Positions 14,890 to 24,317 of a DNA stretch of 38,765 bases are shown here, piece after piece. The translations under genes were made by a program, and so were the position numbers. Below the pieces are notes generated by a model that saw nothing but the letters and a program-made list of their open reading frames with translations, was not told the origin of the DNA and did not search any database. The stretch lies in the IMG/VR virus record IMGVR_UViG_3300032893_000162, positions 1 through 38,765 of that record, one strand, 5' to 3'. Source of the stretch: a virus. How positions within the stretch are numbered: the stretch's first letter is position 1; every line of letters begins with the position of its first letter.

Positions 14890-16968
14890 TTAATCACTCA
14901 ATAAATATCTTCCAGCTTTATAAGCTGCATAAGGAACACCTGTTAACAATGCACCTGCTATCACCATTCCCTTTAAACTCTTTTGCGACTTTTTCTTTAA
15001 ATTTATTGCATCGCGTAATTCTTTTTCTGCTTTCATTTTTTCAGGCAATGACATGTTCTTTCTATTTGCCGATTTTCTTAACTCTGCAATCCTACTATCA
15101 ATCTTTGCTATTTTATCATGTAGATCATGAATTTCTTTCAACTTGCCAGGTCTTTTTTCTGCTTCCTCAATCATAGCTTTATGTTCTTTTTCAACCACAC
15201 TATGTGACTTTTGTGCTTCTTCAAATTGCCTTTTTGCTTGAGGAACCATCTCTCTTGTTTGCTTGTGCTGTTCCAGTAAATTTTTTAATTCTGGCATTTG
15301 GTCAACATATTCCTGTTCTAGTTCTCCTATATCATGTAGTTTGCTAGGTGACTTAGCGAATTGCTGACCAACAACATTCTTTAGCAATTCAGGATCTTTT
15401 TTTATAATTTCACGCAGTTCTTTCCTACCAATAGCTGTGCCACGCAGGGTTTTCATAATATTATCTGGCAATGTGCCTTCAAATTTAATTCTGTTATATG
15501 TTTTATTTCTATAAATTGGCGCAATCTCAGATGACCAGCGTGCATTGGCTTTTTTTAATATATCTGTTGTTTCTTTTCCAATTCCTTCCTCAAGAATTGG
15601 CTTCATTCTTTCAACTTCATGCTCTAATTCTTCGGCACGTTTAAATGCTGCCTGTCTTGCTTCATCTGTAATACCAACACGATAAGCTTCTTTTCTTGCT
15701 TCATGAGCATAATCACGTGTCGTTCTAAATGCTGCAAGATAGTCTCTAGCAGGAATGACCTCGTCTTTTCCCACTTTATTAAGTCTTTCAAGTGTTGCTA
15801 ATGCTTCAGGAGACTTAACCTCTCCACTTCGTATTAATGCTATAATTTGGTCATTCAGCTCTTTAGCATTATCTGTATTAGGAATAGTAATATTTTTATT
15901 AGCTAAATCAGTTTCAACCTGATCATATAACTTTCCTATATCACCAGCTTTTTCTCTAACAACTTTATCTATCCCAGCAGCCACCCGAACATCATGAGAG
16001 GCACCTCTATTTAAATGCTCAGATATATTTCTAGCAGCCTGATCTTCGAGCATGATAGCTTGCTTATGTTTCTGTTCTGCATTAGCTAAATTAGCTTGAG
16101 ATTCTTCAATACTAGAAGGAATTTTAACTGGTTTTTCACCTAAGTTATGCTGTAACTCTTGCAACTTAGTTTGATTCTCTAATGATTTTGCCTGCAAAGC
16201 ATTAACATCAGATGGCAATCCTTCAGCTCTAGCCTGGGATTTAGCTTGATTTTCTGCTGCCAAATCAGCTTGATATTGCGCTGTTTTTTCTGATGCTGCT
16301 TTTTCTACTGCTGATAAATCTTTCCAAGCATTTTTTAAGCCAGCTACTTTTCCTATTCCTTTTTCCAACAATCCTGGAATTTCTGGTATTACTGGCAATG
16401 TAGCACCTAAAGCCGCACCTTTAATAACATTGGCAGTTGTATCTTCTCCAGGAGGAGTAAACTCCAAGCCTTTTGCTGCCCCCATAGCGCCAGCACCTTT
16501 TAACATCCTAGGCAATAAACTTGCCTCGCCAGCAAATGGCACACTGGCTGCTGCTAATTCTGGCCATGAGGCAGCAATTTTTCTAATATACTGTGACAAA
16601 GGATCAAATGTTTTTTGTCCTTCTTCAAATTGCCTACGTTGATCCATAACTCTTTGCGTGTATAAATTCTTTATTCCAAGTGGCGCATATCCTAATGCCT
16701 CTTTGCCACCAAGATATAACTGTCCTAATCCTTGACTACTTTCAAGCAGACCTTGTTTTGCTGCCGCCAATCTTTCTGGAATAGTTTTGCTTAATGGCTG
16801 GGCAGCACTTGCTCCTAATCCCAAACCAATATTCAAAGGAAAAGGTAGTTGAGACAAATCATGTGCCTTAGCATCTGGAATATCAGACAATAAATTACGC
16901 CGAGCAGCCATTTGTGCTTCTGGTTTTGCATCTGGAATATCTGGCAATAATTTTCTTCTATTTTGCAT
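14890..16968 (-). CDS. Large internal/ejection protein with coiled coils, 692 aa
   Basis: In the position of P22 gp16, after two other ejection-type genes. The N-terminus carries a duplicated motif, RR-LL-DIPDAK, at about residues 4-16 and 23-35. A glycine/alanine-rich hydrophobic stretch spans about 135-200. Long Lys/Glu/Gln-rich coiled coils fill about 210-330 and 560-660. The protein probably leaves the virion with the DNA and spans the envelope. No peptidase or lysozyme motif is seen. Confidence 0.6.
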   Translation of the reverse strand: MQNRRKLLPDIPDAKPEAQMAARRNLLSDIPDAKAHDLSQLPFPLNIGLGLGASAAQPLSKTIPERLAAAKQGLLESSQGLGQLYLGGKEALGYAPLGIKNLYTQRVMDQRRQFEEGQKTFDPLSQYIRKIAASWPELAAASVPFAGEASLLPRMLKGAGAMGAAKGLEFTPPGEDTTANVIKGAALGATLPVIPEIPGLLEKGIGKVAGLKNAWKDLSAVEKAASEKTAQYQADLAAENQAKSQARAEGLPSDVNALQAKSLENQTKLQELQHNLGEKPVKIPSSIEESQANLANAEQKHKQAIMLEDQAARNISEHLNRGASHDVRVAAGIDKVVREKAGDIGKLYDQVETDLANKNITIPNTDNAKELNDQIIALIRSGEVKSPEALATLERLNKVGKDEVIPARDYLAAFRTTRDYAHEARKEAYRVGITDEARQAAFKRAEELEHEVERMKPILEEGIGKETTDILKKANARWSSEIAPIYRNKTYNRIKFEGTLPDNIMKTLRGTAIGRKELREIIKKDPELLKNVVGQQFAKSPSKLHDIGELEQEYVDQMPELKNLLEQHKQTREMVPQAKRQFEEAQKSHSVVEKEHKAMIEEAEKRPGKLKEIHDLHDKIAKIDSRIAELRKSANRKNMSLPEKMKAEKELRDAINLKKKSQKSLKGMVIAGALLTGVPYAAYKAGRYLLSD

Positions 16969-17944
16969 TCATCACCTTTGGTATTTTATATCCAGCTTTT
17001 GCTAATAAAGAAATTGTCTCTGGAACAGATTTATGTATCCTTGCTGCCTCATCCTTTATTTCTTGAATTGTTAAAGGTGCTTCTTTATCAACTTCACCTT
17101 GTGCAGTTTGCTCTATTGGAGCTTGCATTGATTCTGCTGCCGGTTGTTGTGATGAAACAGCTTCTTGTTGTGGTATTGCATTTTCGCCAGTATCAAACTC
17201 TGGCAAATCCTTTCCAGTTTTTATTTTATATTCTTGTCTTATATTATTTATTTCATCATCAATATTTTGATTGCCAATATCAATCATACCCATGTTGAAT
17301 TTTGCATTATTCAATTCATTTGGCTTTATATTTTCAGCCCATTTCAAAACACCAATTCCACCACGAGAGCTTGCTAATTTGGCCAATTGTGTTTGTAATA
17401 ATCCCGCCGTAGAACGAAATCCAGCTAAGTTTGGATCATTTGAAAGCCTAAGTTTTGCTAACATTCCAGGGCCAAGGCCTGTTAAATTAGGATTTTTCTC
17501 TAATAATGATTGTAACTTCTTTAAGTAATTTTTTGACTGCATAGCAGCATAATAAGCATCTTGTAGTTTCTCTCCGGCAGCAATATTCTTTTTTCCTTGC
17601 TCAGTAGATATTGCTTGGCTAGTTTCCCTTTGGCTTTTTTCTTGAGGAGATTCGCCTATTTGAGTAGATTGACCCGTTAATGGATTATACATTTTTCCAT
17701 CAACTACATGAGTAGGAATTCCTAATAGTGCTGCTGCTGCATTGGCCGCATTTGCATTACCAGACATACCCGCTCCACCGCCAGTAATAGAACCTAATAA
17801 CTTAGCAATCATTTGAGACTTAGCCGCTTCAGCTTGTCGAAGTCTGTTTTGTTGTGCTGAATTTATAATGTTCTGAACAAAGTCAGCTCCGCTTGTAAAG
17901 GCATCTGCCCCTGATCCTGGTAATGGTATTTGCCCTGTAATCAT
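16958..17944 (-). CDS. Ejection-type protein, 328 aa
   Basis: Gly/Ala/Gln-rich N-terminal third (GADFVQNIINSAQQNRLRQA), then helical segments and a Gln/Glu-rich linker at about 250-290. In the position of P22 gp20. It ends with a short helical domain, ARIHKSVPETISLLAKAGY. The start overlaps no other gene and the stop overlaps the next gene by 11 bp. The role is inferred from synteny. Confidence 0.55.
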   Translation of the reverse strand: MITGQIPLPGSGADAFTSGADFVQNIINSAQQNRLRQAEAAKSQMIAKLLGSITGGGAGMSGNANAANAAAALLGIPTHVVDGKMYNPLTGQSTQIGESPQEKSQRETSQAISTEQGKKNIAAGEKLQDAYYAAMQSKNYLKKLQSLLEKNPNLTGLGPGMLAKLRLSNDPNLAGFRSTAGLLQTQLAKLASSRGGIGVLKWAENIKPNELNNAKFNMGMIDIGNQNIDDEINNIRQEYKIKTGKDLPEFDTGENAIPQQEAVSSQQPAAESMQAPIEQTAQGEVDKEAPLTIQEIKDEAARIHKSVPETISLLAKAGYKIPKVMNAK

Positions 17945-17957
17945 CTACTACTACCTC

Positions 17958-18599
17958 TTATTGATTATATTTGTTACCAGCATTAAAAATAGCATTCTGA
18001 GCATATTCAGGCATAGCACCATATGCTCCGCCTGTTGCATAATTAGCTGCCAAACCAGCACCAGCACCTAATAATCTCCCAAATAATTGTCCAGGCGCAG
18101 CCTGTCTGCCGTATTCCAATCCTGCCAATGCAGTTCCATGCCCAGTAGCCAAATTAGATAGGTTAGTTCCCGCCGCAGCGCCTTGACCGTAGATATTTTG
18201 TCCTAAACCAATTCCTGCTAAATACTTTTCCATAAGGTCTTTCATGAATTTCTCACGATCTTGAGAAACAATGTTCCCAGCTCCAGTCTGGATATTTCCC
18301 AGTGCCGCACTGCTGCCACCAAGTCCCATGGCACTTGCGGCTTCTTGACCTGCTTCTTGGTTTTGTCTTAGTAACTGCTGGGCATAAGGAGACTGCTCAT
18401 AGGACTGCGCCCATCGATTTTCTAGCTCAACAGGGTTTAACAATGCGCCAGTGGCATCATTCAGTCGTTGATACTGTGCCTGTCCTTGCTGAAAATAGGG
18501 GTCTTGATAGCCCTTAGCTTCATTGTAAGCCTGATTAACAGGTTCTTCGGCCTTTTTATAAGCCCTTTCAGGGTGAAAAAAACTATCAAACCATCCCAT
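17958..18599 (-). CDS. DNA-ejection protein, P22 gp7-like position, 213 aa
   Basis: Begins MGWFDSFFHPERAYKKAEEP and is rich in Gly, Ala, Gln and Tyr, with GLGGSSAAL near residue 94 and a hydrophobic Gly/Ala stretch at about 170-195. This composition and the MGWFDSFFHPE-type start are typical of podovirus internal virion proteins released with the DNA. Confidence 0.65.
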   Translation of the reverse strand: MGWFDSFFHPERAYKKAEEPVNQAYNEAKGYQDPYFQQGQAQYQRLNDATGALLNPVELENRWAQSYEQSPYAQQLLRQNQEAGQEAASAMGLGGSSAALGNIQTGAGNIVSQDREKFMKDLMEKYLAGIGLGQNIYGQGAAAGTNLSNLATGHGTALAGLEYGRQAAPGQLFGRLLGAGAGLAANYATGGAYGAMPEYAQNAIFNAGNKYNQ

Positions 18600-18622
18600 G
18601 TAAAACTCCTTTTTACTTATGG

Positions 18623-18988
18623 CTACTTAGCGAAAGCTTGATAATATATTACCGCAGAAGCGCCTGGGTCTGCACTAAAAGTTACCGTAAATGCCCCACT
18701 TCCAGGCACAACACTGATAATCGTCACTGGATTGCTTGAGCTGAGTAATTGCACATTCACAATATTGCTGCTTAGCAATCCGGTAACAGTTACACTTATT
18801 GGCCCAGCACCTCCGCCGCCTATGTCTTTCTGCCCAATAGCAATCAAGCTATTCAGCGCATTTTCAATTGTTACAAATCCCGCATTGACAATATCCACCA
18901 GATTACTCAGCCAGCGTTTCTGATCAGGGCCAAATTCCGTTTGTTCCAATATAGCCGCATCAAGAGGTTCAACATTAATTAGCGCCAC
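18623..18988 (-). CDS. Small tail protein, 121 aa
   Basis: A helical N-terminus (DQKRWLSNLVDIVNAGF at about 23-39), then a glycine linker GGGGAG and a beta-rich C-terminus. Small proteins with this layout follow the gp10-like gene in podovirus tails and may form a tail-needle or plug component. The start overlaps the gp10-like gene by 14 bp. Confidence 0.5.
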   Translation of the reverse strand: MALINVEPLDAAILEQTEFGPDQKRWLSNLVDIVNAGFVTIENALNSLIAIGQKDIGGGGAGPISVTVTGLLSSNIVNVQLLSSSNPVTIISVVPGSGAFTVTFSADPGASAVIYYQAFAK

Positions 18989-20870
18989 CGGAAATTCTCC
19001 TCATGTTCATAACCCCGCCAAGAACTACAATGGGAACACCGCTAACACAAATTAACTTGTAGACCCTATTACGTGATGGCCCTAATTGATACCAGCGCAT
19101 TCTCCATGTATAAACACCAATGTTTGAAAACTGCAATACGTCAGCAGAATTAAATGAAATTCCACCATCATCTGAATAATACAACTCAACATTTGGGTTA
19201 AATAAAGTATTGTAGGTATTATCCAGAAGCCCTGGTGTATCAGTGCCATCTGCTATAACAAATACTGGCTGACCATCGGAATCAGGTAATTCGTCAATGA
19301 TATACTGTGGAGATCCATCTGCTGCTGGTTGTTCTGCAATGATAAACTGCGTATTAGCAAATGGCGCTATTGAATAATTAATATTGCTATCACCAAAAAC
19401 AAAGTCTATCTGCACATAATCAGTTTCAAATTCTGAATAATCTGGTTCACTAATAATTGGTGTTACACGTTCATATCTAAATGGATAAGGTAAATATGCG
19501 TCAGAGGCTTGGGCATTAGCCTGATTAGGATTACGAAGTTCATTGAAATAAAACCTACCTGACATTTCATATATAGTGCCTTCATTCAAAACTGTCACCA
19601 GATGATAACTATTAAAATAGATATGGTCTTGGATTCTATTGCGCTGACCATTCAGCTCAATTAGTCTATGCCATGATTTGGTTGAAAACTTGTATTCAAT
19701 GGCATTTGCATTTTGTGTTTGATCTAAGATTTGTGCATTTGTGAAAGCACCACCAACCATTCGGTAGAATATGGAATTTTCATACTGATATAAAAATCCA
19801 TTAGCATCAGTTGATGTAAATGGATTCTCAGAACCAAAGGTATCAGTGTAGTTCTGCAAGAGAGCATCAATTGATTCATCCGATATTTTTTCAGGTTGAT
19901 CACCTTGGCTATACATGAATTGTAATAACCCATCACTGTTTTGCGCCAAGAAAGCCATATAACCGAAGTCAATATCCAAGGAATCCGATGTTGCTATACC
20001 AAAGTTCCAGTTATAAGTTGAGCTTTTCTTCCATGGAAAAGTAGCTCCTGTACCCGAAAATACAGCCTGAATATTAGACCAAACACCTGTAATGAAATCA
20101 CAGAATATATAAAGTGTATTATTCAACACACCCATTTGCCTGATGATGCCATCTTCTTGAGCAAACACCGATGGCCCTGATGGATTGCCAGTATTCGTGA
20201 AACATGTTGCTGGATTAAATACATTGCCACCAAGGTTAATCACAGACAAACAAAACTGTGATGATTCAGCAACCGATACGGTAATCCTATTTCCAAATGC
20301 CGCAATATAACCTGGAGTCCCACCAATGTTAGCACCACCTGGCGCATTAGGATCAGTTACTAAATAAAAAGCACCTGTATTTCCAGGTATAAATGTATCT
20401 TCTTGATAGATATAAATAGCCAGCTCATCTACAAAACACGCAAAAACTATTTTATTAACCACGAGATAGGTGAAGTACATCGCACCAGTTTGGGTTTTTA
20501 GTGATGTGTCTTTTGTATTAGCAAATGTTGCAGTAATAGGAACAAGATTAAAATTGTCATCCAATCTATATATTGTTCCGCCTTCAACAATGTAGGCATA
20601 GTTAATCGTTTTAAAAATTCGTCTTGGCTGAACAGGAAAAACTAATTGATTAGTGCCAGCATAGTTAATATGTGCGCGACCCATGGTTGGATACATAGCA
20701 TAAGGGCGCTTAGTGTTTTGTCCCTGCATTAGATAAAAATTAGCAGTATCTTCACTGCCAAATTGTATGAATCTCTGTACGCCATAAGGCCCAATAATGG
20801 GTAAGGGCTTTATTTCAAAAACACCATCTTTACTAGCAGCCCCCATCACACACCAGCCCGTAAACGCCAA
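18975..20870 (-). CDS. P22 gp10-like packaged-DNA stabilisation/tail protein, 631 aa
   Basis: Length and synteny (after the gp4-like gene, before ejection proteins) fit P22 gp10, the hub that closes the portal. It is beta-rich with propeller-like repeats, for example VNKIVFACFVDELAIY and SLDIDFGYMAFLAQN. It overlaps the gp4-like gene by 25 bp. Sequence similarity to gp10 cannot be confirmed here. Confidence 0.65.
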   Translation of the reverse strand: MAFTGWCVMGAASKDGVFEIKPLPIIGPYGVQRFIQFGSEDTANFYLMQGQNTKRPYAMYPTMGRAHINYAGTNQLVFPVQPRRIFKTINYAYIVEGGTIYRLDDNFNLVPITATFANTKDTSLKTQTGAMYFTYLVVNKIVFACFVDELAIYIYQEDTFIPGNTGAFYLVTDPNAPGGANIGGTPGYIAAFGNRITVSVAESSQFCLSVINLGGNVFNPATCFTNTGNPSGPSVFAQEDGIIRQMGVLNNTLYIFCDFITGVWSNIQAVFSGTGATFPWKKSSTYNWNFGIATSDSLDIDFGYMAFLAQNSDGLLQFMYSQGDQPEKISDESIDALLQNYTDTFGSENPFTSTDANGFLYQYENSIFYRMVGGAFTNAQILDQTQNANAIEYKFSTKSWHRLIELNGQRNRIQDHIYFNSYHLVTVLNEGTIYEMSGRFYFNELRNPNQANAQASDAYLPYPFRYERVTPIISEPDYSEFETDYVQIDFVFGDSNINYSIAPFANTQFIIAEQPAADGSPQYIIDELPDSDGQPVFVIADGTDTPGLLDNTYNTLFNPNVELYYSDDGGISFNSADVLQFSNIGVYTWRMRWYQLGPSRNRVYKLICVSGVPIVVLGGVMNMRRISGGAN

Positions 20871-21613
20871 GAACCATTTAGATAAGATTCGTTAGCAGAA
20901 TCAATAACCAAATCCATTGTAGATACCGATTCCATTTCGTCTTTGGCTTCTTGAAACATAGCTTCAAGCTTTTGATCCCATGCGGCACTTCTGCCCTTGT
21001 AAAAGGCCAAATCCCTAGCCAAAGCAAGCTTAAGAAAGCGCCTATAATAAAGCGGCAAAGTATTTAATATTCCACCTGCTGTGATGATGGGAAGTTCAAA
21101 TTTCCCATAGATATATACGTTATATTGTTGTGATGGGCCTGGATATAACTGCATAGTTGTATAATCTAGATTATTTGTGATAATCGCAAATCGTGGCAGC
21201 CCTAATTGCGGGAAGTACTTATACGATCCAAAGAAAACACCACGATCTTCGTCTATCAATGGATAATCCACGCCATCTAAATTAAGCCATGCTCGTTCTA
21301 AATTAGTTAACCTACCGCCAGAATAACTTGGTAACGTAGTGCCATAATTAGGATCGCCAGTCCAACTTGCAGGAGGAACAAACCCAGCATCAGCAAAAGT
21401 TAAAAATAACTGCCCAATCTGCGCTACCAACACAATTTCTTGTGAAATAGTCAGCATTAAAGAACTGGAACTGTAGTAACTCAGCAGCTCATTTAAAAAC
21501 TGCACGCCTTTTTGCAAATCATTGCCCTGCAAGGGAACAGTTGGCGTACTAGAGCTAATGAGCTGATAGGCATCTTGAACAAAGTCATTAACTGGTTGAT
21601 ACGGAAGTGCCAT
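20846..21613 (-). CDS. P22 gp4-like head-completion/adaptor protein, 255 aa
   Basis: Begins MALPYQPVNDFVQDAYQLI. Helical regions (GVQFLNELLSYYSSSSLM at about 36-53, LALARDLAFYKGRSAAWDQKL at about 197-217) flank a beta region, as in P22 gp4-type adaptors that sit below the portal. Synteny supports this. Overlaps the genes on both sides by about 25 bp. Confidence 0.65.
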   Translation of the reverse strand: MALPYQPVNDFVQDAYQLISSSTPTVPLQGNDLQKGVQFLNELLSYYSSSSLMLTISQEIVLVAQIGQLFLTFADAGFVPPASWTGDPNYGTTLPSYSGGRLTNLERAWLNLDGVDYPLIDEDRGVFFGSYKYFPQLGLPRFAIITNNLDYTTMQLYPGPSQQYNVYIYGKFELPIITAGGILNTLPLYYRRFLKLALARDLAFYKGRSAAWDQKLEAMFQEAKDEMESVSTMDLVIDSANESYLNGSWRLRAGV

Positions 21614-21875
21614 GTTTTTGCTTCCTTATCTTAAGTGGCGGCATAATATCTTCCTGTATTTCTCTTGCTTCTTTCTGTTCCGATGGCTTAACCGCAAACC
21701 ATAAACCGCTTGCCAGTAAAGACTGATATTCGTCATAGCTATTTGCTAACTTTTGCATGTCATCTTTATCATAAACAAAAGTTCTAAATGTTTTTTTATC
21801 TACCCACCTGCCAAGATATTCAAACTGTCCAGCATGAGGGTCTAATACATGTATACCTTTCTTAGATTGATCCAT
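21588..21875 (-). CDS. Small hypothetical protein, 95 aa
   Basis: Begins MDQSKKGIHVLDPHAGQFEYLG; ends basic (PLKIRKQKHGT). Lies between the terminator after the coat gene and the gp4-like gene. No family recognised. Its middle is helical with LWFAVKP near residue 58. Confidence 0.6.
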   Translation of the reverse strand: MDQSKKGIHVLDPHAGQFEYLGRWVDKKTFRTFVYDKDDMQKLANSYDEYQSLLASGLWFAVKPSEQKEAREIQEDIMPPLKIRKQKHGTSVSTS

Positions 21876-21888
21876 TCTTACCTCTTAT

Positions 21889-21928
21889 AAAAAAGGCGGC
21901 AACTATGGAGAGATAGCCACCGCCTTTT
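21889..21928 (-). terminator. Strong terminator after the coat gene
   Basis: On the minus strand, AAAGGCGGTGGCTAT pairs with ATAGTTGCCGCCTTT (15 bp with three wobbles) across a 6-nt loop and is followed by six T. It ends the coat transcript and would lower tail gene expression relative to coat. Confidence 0.8.
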
Positions 21929-21932
21929 CACC

Positions 21933-23452
21933 TTACGAGATTACCCGAACAGCAAACTCTGGGTTAATAGCCACACCAGCAATAATGTCAATACGATCTA
22001 ATTGAACATAGTTTCTGATGTCCGCACCTAAGCTGTAGGTCATTGCCATCTTGTACAGATCACTGTACGAGGTGACAGCTTCTACACCGCCTTTCAATTC
22101 CTTGATAGGGGGCGCAGCAAAGACAATTGCTTGGTTATGGAAAGCAACTGATACGTTATGACTAGAAGCAACATAAGCCTGCGCGCCATTTGGAATAGCA
22201 GCAGAGATATTTTGTCTAGCCCCAGAAACAACAATCGTAGGATTGACTGGAACGTTGTAGGTGGTAGCCGAGCCATTAGCCACAACTTGTTGGGTTACAA
22301 CAAATTGCGCTGTTTGTGGCAGAGGTTGATAGGTCAATGGATTAACCATATAAACATTCGCCGCAGCATCAAATGTAATCAAGTCACCAACATTGAATAA
22401 CACTTGATTTAAGGTACTAGCTAAACCAGATAATTGAATGGTATTACCACCAGAAATAGGGCCATTTGCTACTGTACCAGCAGCTACGAACCCACTTGGG
22501 GGTGAACCACCTGTTGCACCAGGAGTACCAGCAATTTGTCTTACCAAGAAGTTTGTCTTGAAGAAGTCAAAGCCAGATAAATGCCCGATGAAGCCATCTA
22601 ACAATGCGCCTCTGTTAACTGTCATATTGAATACAGTGTAGAGGTCATTGGTTAAGGTTGCGGACACAGCAGGTGGGTTTGCCCAATAGCGATTACCATC
22701 TTCAGGAATACCCAATTGAGTCATGTAAGCATCTGTCTGCAATACATGGTTAAAGTCAATCGCTGTACCTGGATTACCATAGTACTGATAAGTATCAACC
22801 TGGAAATTGGTGGTAGCAATGAACTGCTCAACCATGTTCGCCAAGCGCTTAGCACGAGGATTTAACATCATGTCTAAGTAAGGTTGGTCACGAGCGCGGT
22901 CAAAAGTTAATTCAAAACCAGAGAATTCAACCATGGTGTGGAACTGGGTGTCAATGGTTAAAGGTCTGACAACCTGTACGCGAGCTTCTGAGGTCGCAGT
23001 AGCACCATAACCGCCTAGGTATCTTTCTTCTAAACGATAGTTAATGGTTTGGCCAGTTGCGTATTTGAGACCTTTAAAGTCACCTTCAAGGTTTCTGTTC
23101 GCTATTTTTGCAAAGTTGAGATAATTGATGACTTATTGTTCAGTTAGGTTCGTTACTCCTAATCCGCCTTTCGGCTGCTTGTAGTCGCCTACAAGTTCAG
23201 ACTATATCTTCACCCTATTTCTAGGGGCTGGGCGCTTCGAGCCACTTGGCTCTACTCCCTTTCGGGATAGTCGTTGCACCTTCGGATTTCTCCGCTTGGC
23301 TCAGGATTGTCTACTAGAGAGTTTCCCTGAGTTCACCCAGTAACAATTGCAAATTACTTTGCAAAGAGGCTCATGAATATCTTAGTTAACCTAATAAATG
23401 TCTCATCTAATATATATTGTGTCGTCTGGAACGTATTACCTGAAAAACTCAT
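21933..23452 (-). CDS. Major coat protein, P22 gp5-like, split by a group I intron (420 aa)
   Basis: Join of exon 2 (21933-23131) and exon 1 (23389-23452). Exon 1 is 64 nt, from ATG 23452 (MSFSGNTFQTTQYILDETF) to AGGT. Splicing gives ILDETFIRFINYLNFAKIANR, which aligns in length with the ITREALRIL-LNF-INRQ start of P22-type coat proteins. The C-terminus is INPEFAVRVIS. P22 coat is 430 aa, so the size fits. Unspliced, exon 1 stops after 32 codons, and exon 2 alone would appear as a false start at 22934, losing 87 residues. A strong terminator follows. Confidence 0.8.
23132..23388 (-). ncRNA. Group I intron, class IA-like, in the coat gene
   Basis: 257 nt. P1: exon AGGU (23392-23389) pairs with GCCU (23370-23367), giving the U-G wobble at the 5' splice site. 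P2: UUGCAAA, loop GUAA, UUUGCAA (23347-23364). P4: CUCAGG (23326-23331) with CCUGAG (23300-23305), enclosing CUCUCUAGUAGACAAU as in T4-type introns. P7: GACUAU (23267-23272) with AUAGUC (23200-23205). P9: CUUGUAG with CUACAAG (23179-23196). The terminal G is 23132. It carries no ORF. Removing it restores the coat frame exactly. Confidence 0.9.
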
Positions 23453-23601
23453 ATAAGAATACTCCAACAAATTAATAATCCCCTTCCTGGGGTTCATTTT
23501 CTTTGTCAAAGCGGATTGACTATGTAGATAGCTATAACCATCTACTACACGCTGAATATTTACAGGGGGTGGCAGCCTGTCTTTCACTCACCAATGACTA
23601 C

Positions 23602-23631
23602 ATTATGCACTTATTTATTGGTTGTTGGCAA
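23602..23631 (-). promoter_or_regulatory. Putative coat-gene promoter
   Basis: On the minus strand, TTGCCA (23631-23626), an 18-bp spacer and CATAAT (23607-23602) lie about 150 bp before the coat ATG. The leader also contains a CCCC-AGGAA-GGGG hairpin shortly before the ribosome site TTGGAG. Confidence 0.45.
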
Positions 23632-23718
23632 TATCTGATGATGATATTATCGCGCCGCCAAGCTATCTTTAGCGGGAGAAAAAGAGGAGTCATTACCCTT
23701 TCTGCTTGGCAAAAAACC

Positions 23719-23724
23719 TATAAT
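23719..23724 (+). promoter_or_regulatory. Possible -10 for the plus-strand island
   Basis: A perfect TATAAT lies 25 bp before the endonuclease VII-like start at 23749. No good -35 is visible 16-18 bp upstream, so the assignment is weak. Confidence 0.3.
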
Positions 23725-23748
23725 GTTATTACTTTAATGGAGTAAGTC

Positions 23749-24306
23749 ATGAAAAGCCGCAATTGGTGTCAAGTTTCTAACTGCAAAAATAAAGTCTACA
23801 GTCATGGTCGAGTATGCGCTACTCATCGCTGGAGAATGAAAAATTACAACTCCTATGATCTTCCCAATTATGCGGGAAATCCTAATTATCTTCCCGATGA
23901 CAAACTCCCAGATGGAATTTTTAAACTTTGCTCTATTCATGGAGAATGTTCAAAAGATCAAGTTTATGTCCGTTACTATAAGGGAAAAGAAAATTCTTAT
24001 TATTGTAAGGAATGTCTTTTAGGAATTAATATAAAAAACAAATATGAAGGAATGAATGATCTTTCTGACTATGATACGATGCTGAAAAATCAGAACGGTC
24101 TTTGCGGAATGTGTAAAACCTCAAAAAATAATACTACTAGAAGTGGTAAAGTAAAGCGGTTCAATATAGATCACTGCCATAATTCAGGAAAAGTTAGAGG
24201 GTTGTTATGTAGCTTCTGCAATTCATTATTAGGTTATGCTAAAGATTCAATCGAAACTCTTGAATCTGCCATTCGCTATCTAAAACTTCATAAAGAACAA
24301 CATTAA
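23749..24306 (+). CDS. Endonuclease VII-like HNH nuclease, 185 aa
   Basis: The C-terminal half matches the recombination endonuclease VII fold: YDTMLKNQNGLCGMCKT (C119, C122), FNIDHCH at 138-144 with the catalytic DH, then VRGLLCSFCNSLLG (C154, C157, N158). An N-terminal cysteine/histidine region (C7, C12, C23, H26) adds another zinc-type site. It stands on the opposite strand to its neighbours, next to coat exon 1. It may be a homing nuclease for the coat intron, or a Holliday-junction resolvase for packaging. Confidence 0.8.
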   Translation: MKSRNWCQVSNCKNKVYSHGRVCATHRWRMKNYNSYDLPNYAGNPNYLPDDKLPDGIFKLCSIHGECSKDQVYVRYYKGKENSYYCKECLLGINIKNKYEGMNDLSDYDTMLKNQNGLCGMCKTSKNNTTRSGKVKRFNIDHCHNSGKVRGLLCSFCNSLLGYAKDSIETLESAIRYLKLHKEQH

Positions 24307-24317
24307 AGGAGAGATTA

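Noticed and set aside
21933-22934. Coat protein starting at ATG 22934
   Set aside because: The frame continues upstream as conserved coat sequence to the intron boundary, so this start is internal.
23131-23389. Alternative 5' splice sites at AAAGT or GATAT
   Set aside because: They keep the frame, but neither gives a good P1 pairing; they lengthen the N-terminal helix relative to P22-type coats and break the P2 hairpin or P1 loop.
23354-23587. 77-aa minus-strand ORF over coat exon 1
   Set aside because: Its last part is coat exon 1 read into the intron, and its first part is the leader.
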